DNA from: an uncultured Lachnobacterium sp.
Lineage (GTDB): Bacteria > Bacillota > Clostridia > Lachnospirales > Lachnospiraceae
Direction: 5' to 3'
Length of the DNA stretch: 11,661 bases
Assembly: GCA_900548765.1 (NCBI GenBank)
Contig: URLU01000058.1
Span: forward strand, 1-11,661
Position 1 is the stretch's first letter; each line of letters begins with the position of its first letter. Shown piece by piece: positions 7,624 to 11,661 of the stretch. The notes below the pieces were generated by a model. It did not search any database, had not been told where the DNA came from, and saw nothing but the letters and a program-made list of their open reading frames with translations. The translations under genes were made by a program, and so were the position numbers.

Positions 7624-9168
7624 ATGGAAAAGGAAATGTCAAGAGAAGAGAGGCTGGAATACCTGAGGAAAAAGATTGACAAACGAATCTACAAGACCAA
7701 GGAACCGAAGCTTTCTCTTAATAACAGGTTTTTGTTTTTGATATACACAATCCTTGAAATAGGGATTGTTATAAACATGCTTTTTATAACTTTTAATTAT
7801 GGCAGCAGTCCGCTGGCAGCTTTTGGTATCCTGTGGGCAGTAGGCGGCATGATAGTTTGTGCGGCTATGTATCTTAAAAATAAAAAGAATCCGGTAATGA
7901 ACAGAATATGTATCATACAGTTTATTGTGATATATTTTGTGGCAATACTTGTAAATGGCAATAGCTGTATAAATGCAGGCTGCATACCGATTCTTATTTC
8001 CATGATGCCGTATATGGATAAAAAGCTGATGAATCGTTCCTGCCTTGCCTTTGGCGCAACCAATGTGGTTAGATTTATTCTGATTGTCCTGGGACTGGTA
8101 AGCTCTGCTGATTCCATAAGTCATGAGGGTGTTGTCATGAGTATTGTGGTTGTTACAATCCTTGTGATTTCATTGGCCAACAAGATTTCCTGGAGATTTA
8201 ATCATGATGCCATGTATTCAATGCAGGATGAACAGGAAATCCAGAAGCTCATCATGGAGGATGTACTTGACATAGCCAAGGGCGTGCAGGAGAAAACCGG
8301 CAAGGCAAACAATCTGCTTGACCAGCTTTCTGTTTCAGCCCAGGATATTGACGAGGCGGTGTCTGGTATAACCAAGGGTACATACAATACAGCTGAAAAT
8401 ATCCAGAAGCAGACAGTTATGACCCAGAGCATACAGGATGCCATCGATGATGCGGTTGAAAGGACTGAGAGTGCGGTTGATAAAGCCCGGCTGTCTATGG
8501 ATGCTGTGGAGGAAAGCCTTGCGACCATGAATGAGCTTAGCCAGCATTCCGGCAAAATAGCAGAAACCAATAATCGTGTTGTTCAGTCTATGGACAATCT
8601 GAGACAAAAGACTGAGGATGTGCGCAAGATTACAGACATGATTCTTGAAATATCAAGCCAGACTAACTTGCTTGCGCTTAATGCTTCAATTGAGGCTGCA
8701 AGAGCTGGAGAAGCAGGAAAAGGATTTGCGGTTGTTGCTGATCAGATTAGACAGCTTGCAGAGCAGACCAAACAGTCAACCGAGAGCATCACAGAGATTG
8801 TTGAGGAGTTAAGCACCTACTCTGATGAAGCATCCGGTTCTATCAAGGAATCCCTGGAAGCCACAGAGCAGCAGACAATCCTTATTGGAACAGCTTCTGA
8901 CAATTTCACCCAGATTGATAAGAATATGCAGGAGCTCACTGAGGAGATGAATGGAATTGACAAGATGATAATTGAACTCAAGGAGTCAAACAATGCCATT
9001 GTTGACAGCATAAATCAGTTGTCGGCCACCAGTGAGGAGATTACAGCCAGCAGCTCGGAGGCATCAAATATTTCAGAGAGCAACAGGGCAAGCTCTGACA
9101 ATGCAAGGGAAATGCTCCAGAATGTGCTTGAGTACTCACATGGTCTGGATAAATATTTTGCAAAATAG
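7624..9168 (+). CDS. Methyl-accepting chemotaxis protein with multi-helix membrane sensor
   Basis: A 514-residue transducer that would pass a signal to CheA/CheW and the flagellar motor. After a charged cytoplasmic start (1-32) come about five or six hydrophobic segments, roughly 35-57, 63-83, 94-111, 118-130, 140-160 and 168-188, with short loops and no room for an external Cache or four-helix ligand domain. No HAMP domain is evident: the last helix leads straight into a long coiled coil (about 200-500). The highly conserved hairpin tip is ISSQTNLLALNASIEAARAG (343-362) followed by EAGKGFAVVADQIRQLAEQT. No C-terminal NWETF-type CheR-binding tail is present. An AGGGGG ribosome binding site lies about 8 nt before ATG. 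The sensor suggests detection of a membrane state or hydrophobic cue, but the ligand is unknown. The gene is probably monocistronic, with its own promoter and terminator. Confidence 0.95.
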   Translation: MEKEMSREERLEYLRKKIDKRIYKTKEPKLSLNNRFLFLIYTILEIGIVINMLFITFNYGSSPLAAFGILWAVGGMIVCAAMYLKNKKNPVMNRICIIQFIVIYFVAILVNGNSCINAGCIPILISMMPYMDKKLMNRSCLAFGATNVVRFILIVLGLVSSADSISHEGVVMSIVVVTILVISLANKISWRFNHDAMYSMQDEQEIQKLIMEDVLDIAKGVQEKTGKANNLLDQLSVSAQDIDEAVSGITKGTYNTAENIQKQTVMTQSIQDAIDDAVERTESAVDKARLSMDAVEESLATMNELSQHSGKIAETNNRVVQSMDNLRQKTEDVRKITDMILEISSQTNLLALNASIEAARAGEAGKGFAVVADQIRQLAEQTKQSTESITEIVEELSTYSDEASGSIKESLEATEQQTILIGTASDNFTQIDKNMQELTEEMNGIDKMIIELKESNNAIVDSINQLSATSEEITASSSEASNISESNRASSDNAREMLQNVLEYSHGLDKYFAK

Positions 9169-9178
9169 AAGTGCATCA

Positions 9179-9215
9179 AAGGACAGTGTAGAGATTTTCT
9201 ATGCTGTCCTTCTTT
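9179..9215 (+). terminator. Intrinsic terminator of the chemotaxis transducer gene
   Basis: AAGGACAG (9179-9186) pairs with CTGTCCTT (9204-9211). The stem continues through two G-U pairs into TAGA/TCTA, about 14 bp in all around a GATTT loop, and is followed by a short T-rich run (TTCTTTAT). It starts 10 nt after the stop codon. Confidence 0.85.
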
Positions 9216-9313
9216 ATACCAAAGTATGCAGGAAAACTGCTGGTGACAGGGTTGATGTAATTTAAAATTGACAGAAAATGGTAAAAATATAGTAAAATAA
9301 TTTGAAAAAGAAC

Positions 9314-9342
9314 TTGACATTAGGTTAATCGTGTGCTATATT
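9314..9342 (+). promoter_or_regulatory. Consensus promoter of the intergenic RNA gene
   Basis: A perfect -35 TTGACA (9314-9319), exactly 17 nt, and TATATT (9337-9342) preceded by TGC (extended -10). This is the best promoter in the window, and no convincing protein start follows it. The expected transcription start is near 9349. A second TTGACA at 9268-9273 has a TAAAAT at a poor 19-nt spacing and could be a weaker upstream promoter. Confidence 0.8.
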
Positions 9343-9348
9343 AAACTC

Positions 9349-9690
9349 AACAAAAGAAAAACAAAGCAAGGAACAAAAGATAAAAAAGCATAAACTAAGC
9401 AAAGGAGGTACAGTCCAAAGGAGACAGCAGTTTTGGTAAGGAGCAACCCTAGCACACCGATACTATAGACGGGAAACCAGTGGTAAATTACATAAAAGAG
9501 AAATGGATAGAGCTTGGGAAAGGATTATTTCATATACTGAGCCAATCCTAAGAACCATTTAAGGTAAACGAAAGAAAGTAGAATCGGAAGACGATATCAA
9601 AGTACAAAAGAATAGAGAGGTAGAATCCATTGGATATTGAAGAGTGAAAGGCACCTGCAGAACATATGATTCGGTAGGTGCCTTTCTTTT
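9349..9690 (+). ncRNA. Structured non-coding RNA gene, family not identified
   Basis: A purine-rich stretch of about 340 nt between a consensus promoter and a strong terminator, with no convincing protein frame. Visible helices are: CCAAAG (9415-9420) with TTTTGG (9431-9436); AAATGG (9501-9506) with CCATTT (9555-9560), enclosing AGGATT (9521-9526) with AATCCT (9544-9549); ATCG (9583-9586) with CGAT (9592-9595) around GAAGA; and ATCC (9625-9628) with GGAT (9632-9635). An AAAGGAGGTAC sequence at 9400-9410 looks like a ribosome binding site but no start codon follows at usable distance. The first 55 nt are A-rich and probably unpaired. It is not tmRNA, RNase P RNA or SRP RNA by any landmark I know. 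Size and clostridial setting recall the raiA-motif RNAs, but that is a guess (perhaps one in three), and no raiA gene is adjacent here. Confidence 0.7.
9646..9690 (+). terminator. Strong intrinsic terminator of the intergenic RNA
   Basis: GAAAGGCACCT (9646-9656) pairs perfectly with AGGTGCCTTTC (9676-9686), 11 bp. The inner part can pair further around a CATATG loop, and TTTT follows at 9687-9690. It closes the RNA gene and separates it from the GGDEF/EAL gene. Confidence 0.92.
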
Positions 9691-9856
9691 GCTTTGCATA
9701 GGGAGAAGCAGCTGGTTGCTGGTTTGGTTTGGGTTACCGATCACACAGTGGCGCATAGCCTGACAGTGAGATGTCAAGCTTGCGTTTGAACAGTAACAAG
9801 TCTGGCACCATAATGTTTAAAAATGGCTGGAAAGGACTAGTACTTTATTATTAGGA
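9691..9856. other. Gene-free spacer with one nested hairpin
   Basis: No coding frame with a ribosome binding site is seen on either strand. CGCA (9752-9755) can pair with TGCG (9781-9784) around an inner helix TGACA (9761-9765)/TGTCA (9772-9776) with loop GTGAGA, giving a small nested hairpin. The stretch is more G+C-rich than the flanking spacers and does not fit any riboswitch consensus I recognise. It may be leftover sequence or a dispersed repeat. Confidence 0.35.
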
Positions 9857-9881
9857 ATGTTATAATTTATAATTATAACAT
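9857..9881. promoter_or_regulatory. Perfect dyad over the -10 of the GGDEF/EAL gene (candidate operator)
   Basis: ATGTTATAATT (9857-9867) and AATTATAACAT (9871-9881) are perfect inverted copies separated by TAT. The left arm contains a TGT-TATAAT extended -10 element (9858-9866) with no good -35, so a protein bound here would block or control transcription of the gene starting at 9913. The arms are A+T-rich, but an 11-bp perfect match is unlikely by chance in so short a region. Confidence 0.55.
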
Positions 9882-9912
9882 CACATTACATTTGGAGAAG
9901 ATGGAGAGGTTT

Positions 9913-11661
9913 ATGAAATTATATTTTGCATCAATGTATTTGGCTATCATAACTATTACTATAACTGTATTGCTTATGTTTTTTATCGGGAGAAATAAAA
10001 GTGATAAGGCTGTGCGTCTGAAAAATCAGTTGAAGCTTATACTTGCTATGGATGTAGTCTGCCTTTTGTCATTTTTCACGGATAACTACAGAATCTACAC
10101 CATTAATTATGGGATTGTTCTTATCCTGGAGGTGATAGTGATAAGGACGATTCTGAATTTTTCTTACAGATACAGCAAGATAAATTTTAAGTATGAGAAT
10201 CTTCTCAAAAATTTATTCAGATGCCTGACTATACTGGACATTGCAATCATCTTTATTAACATATGTACAGGATATTTTTATTCCTTTGAGTCTGCAGACA
10301 GTGTGCAATACGGATTGCTGATAAGACCTGAGGTAAACGCAGTATTTTTAAGTCACATAGTTTATTGTGTATTTATGGAAATCCTGCTTTCGATGATGAT
10401 GTTCAGAAATGCTTTTAGGTGCGAATATGTATTCAAGAGAAGGTACATACAGCTTGGAATTGCTTTTCTGGCAGGACTTGTATTGTGCTCTGCAGCAAGG
10501 ATTTTTACAGGATTTTTAAATTATCCGGCGGTGTTTTTGCTGACTGTATGTGAGGGGATTATTTTCTACTCATATCTCTACCAGCCGAGGGATAGAATGA
10601 ATGTGATGAAAGACTTTGTCATAAGCAATGTGTCGGTTCCACTTCTGATGTTTGACTGTGATGATGAATTGCAGGTTGTAAATGAACCGGCCAGACAGAT
10701 ACTTAAGGTTGAAAAGGGTATGAGCCTTGATGATTTTGCTAAGAGGAGCAACCTCAAGTATATCTTGACAAAGGAGAGGCGGAGCGCCGGAAAAACCAGG
10801 GAGTTTACCATGACCACAAAGATTAATCTGAGTACCTATCTGATTGATGGTCAGGAGCTCAGGGAAAAGAATGGACAGTATGTGGGTATGCTTTTCATAT
10901 ATCATGATATTTCAAGGCAGGAAGCCTTAAAGGATGAGGCTACCTACCATGCTACCAGGGATTCGCTTACCGGTCTGTGGAACAGGGAGTATTTCCTTGA
11001 AATCATGGAGAACACCTTGAGGGACAATCCTGACGAAGAATACATATTGTTAATATCAGACATATGCCAGTTTAAATTATTTAATGATATTCTGGGCAAA
11101 AGTGTGGGCGACGATTTGATTTTATCCATAACAGAGGGCTTTTACAGCAGGAAAATGCCGGGCTGGTTTTTTGCAAGAATTGGTGTTGACCGCTTTGCAC
11201 TTATGATGCCTTATAAGGATTATGATGAGAAGAGATTTATAGATGTGTGCAACTCAGTTATTGCAGCGAGAGGCTACGGACTCACAGTCCACTATTATCT
11301 GAGCGCATATATTATAAGGGATAGAAAGAAAACTGCTGATGAGATTTTAAACAGCGCGGAAATGGTTTTGGAAGATGTCAGGGACAGAAGAATGGGTATT
11401 ATAGCCTATTATGATGAGAGCCTGCACGAGAGACTTATAGTGGATGCCATGTCCGAGGAGGAGCTTGCCAAAGCCTTAAAGGAAAAGCAGTTTGAGATAT
11501 ATCTTCAGCCACAGACTGATATAATGGAAAATAAAATTGTGGGAGCCGAGGCGCTTGTCAGATGGAATCATCCGCAGAGGGGAATGGTTTCGCCAAACGA
11601 GTTTATCCCGATGTTTGAAGAGACAGGCATGATAAATGAACTGGATTACTATGTCTGGGAG
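9913..11661 (+). CDS. Membrane GGDEF/EAL protein with degenerate GGDEF (3' end outside window)
   Basis: 583 codons run open to the window edge. The N-terminal part has about seven hydrophobic segments (roughly 7-26, 42-56, 65-83, 104-119, 143-163, 179-199, 205-223), like the 7TM sensor modules of some kinases and cyclases. A PAS-like domain follows (about 233-336). The GGDEF domain (about 345-500) keeps RDSLTGLWNREYF (349-361) and SDICQFKLFND (382-392), but its signature is GVDRF (424-428) and no RxxD inhibitory site is seen, so cyclase activity is unlikely. The EAL domain begins near 525, with YLQPQ (530-534) and an intact EAL (546-548) in GAEALVRW. The likely product is therefore a c-di-GMP phosphodiesterase or receptor; the remaining catalytic residues lie outside. 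The start at 9913 has GGAG at 6-nt spacing; ATG 9901, in frame, is an alternative adding four residues. Confidence 0.9.
   Translation, partial: MKLYFASMYLAIITITITVLLMFFIGRNKSDKAVRLKNQLKLILAMDVVCLLSFFTDNYRIYTINYGIVLILEVIVIRTILNFSYRYSKINFKYENLLKNLFRCLTILDIAIIFINICTGYFYSFESADSVQYGLLIRPEVNAVFLSHIVYCVFMEILLSMMMFRNAFRCEYVFKRRYIQLGIAFLAGLVLCSAARIFTGFLNYPAVFLLTVCEGIIFYSYLYQPRDRMNVMKDFVISNVSVPLLMFDCDDELQVVNEPARQILKVEKGMSLDDFAKRSNLKYILTKERRSAGKTREFTMTTKINLSTYLIDGQELREKNGQYVGMLFIYHDISRQEALKDEATYHATRDSLTGLWNREYFLEIMENTLRDNPDEEYILLISDICQFKLFNDILGKSVGDDLILSITEGFYSRKMPGWFFARIGVDRFALMMPYKDYDEKRFIDVCNSVIAARGYGLTVHYYLSAYIIRDRKKTADEILNSAEMVLEDVRDRRMGIIAYYDESLHERLIVDAMSEEELAKALKEKQFEIYLQPQTDIMENKIVGAEALVRWNHPQRGMVSPNEFIPMFEETGMINELDYYVWE

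Noticed and set aside
9400..9470. Leader peptide or protein start after the AAAGGAGGTAC sequence
   Set aside because: No ATG, GTG or TTG falls within 5-12 nt. The first TTG is far away and its frame ends after about 11 codons.
9559..9777. 72-codon minus-strand reading frame across the RNA terminator region
   Set aside because: No ribosome binding site, no family resemblance, and it runs antisense through a clear plus-strand terminator and RNA helices.
9720..9785. Possible c-di-GMP-I (GEMM) riboswitch, because GGGTTACCGAT and GCGCATAGCC resemble parts of its consensus and a c-di-GMP gene follows
   Set aside because: The two segments are in the wrong order, the second does not match the conserved core, and the required paired elements are absent.

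Overview
The window looks like a chromosomal segment of a low-to-moderate G+C anaerobic Firmicute, most likely a Lachnospiraceae member (Roseburia, Agathobacter or Lachnospira type). This rests on the rho-rpmE-DUF1385-prmC-prfA gene order, a DUF4364 protein, a short-form malic enzyme, AGGAGG-type ribosome binding sites, and the pairing of a chemotaxis receptor with a GGDEF/EAL protein. The genus is inference. No mobile element, CRISPR array, rRNA or tRNA was seen.

Left part (1-2640), minus strand: an apparent three-gene operon transcribed leftward from a good promoter at 2611-2639. It holds a short-form malic enzyme, then 1 nt later a TIGR01212-type radical SAM protein, then 32 nt later a DUF4364 protein cut by the window edge.

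Middle (2641-7477), plus strand: information-processing genes. They are rho (transcription termination factor), rpmE (zinc-type ribosomal protein L31, with its own promoter and a probable structured leader), a DUF1385 membrane protein, prmC (release-factor glutamine methyltransferase) and prfA (release factor 1, the substrate of PrmC). A hairpin that looks like a partial terminator separates rpmE from the DUF1385-prmC-prfA unit.

Right part (7478-11661), plus strand: signalling. A chemotaxis transducer with a multi-helix membrane sensor and no HAMP ends in a strong terminator. A 743-base stretch without a convincing protein gene follows. It holds what looks like a complete stand-alone non-coding RNA gene of about 340 nt: a consensus promoter (TTGACA-17-TATATT), nested helices and a strong intrinsic terminator at 9646-9690. 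This is the most interesting element here, and I cannot assign it to a family with confidence. The window ends inside a membrane-anchored protein with a degenerate GGDEF (GVDRF) and the start of an EAL domain. Its upstream region carries a perfect 11+3+11 bp dyad over the -10 element.
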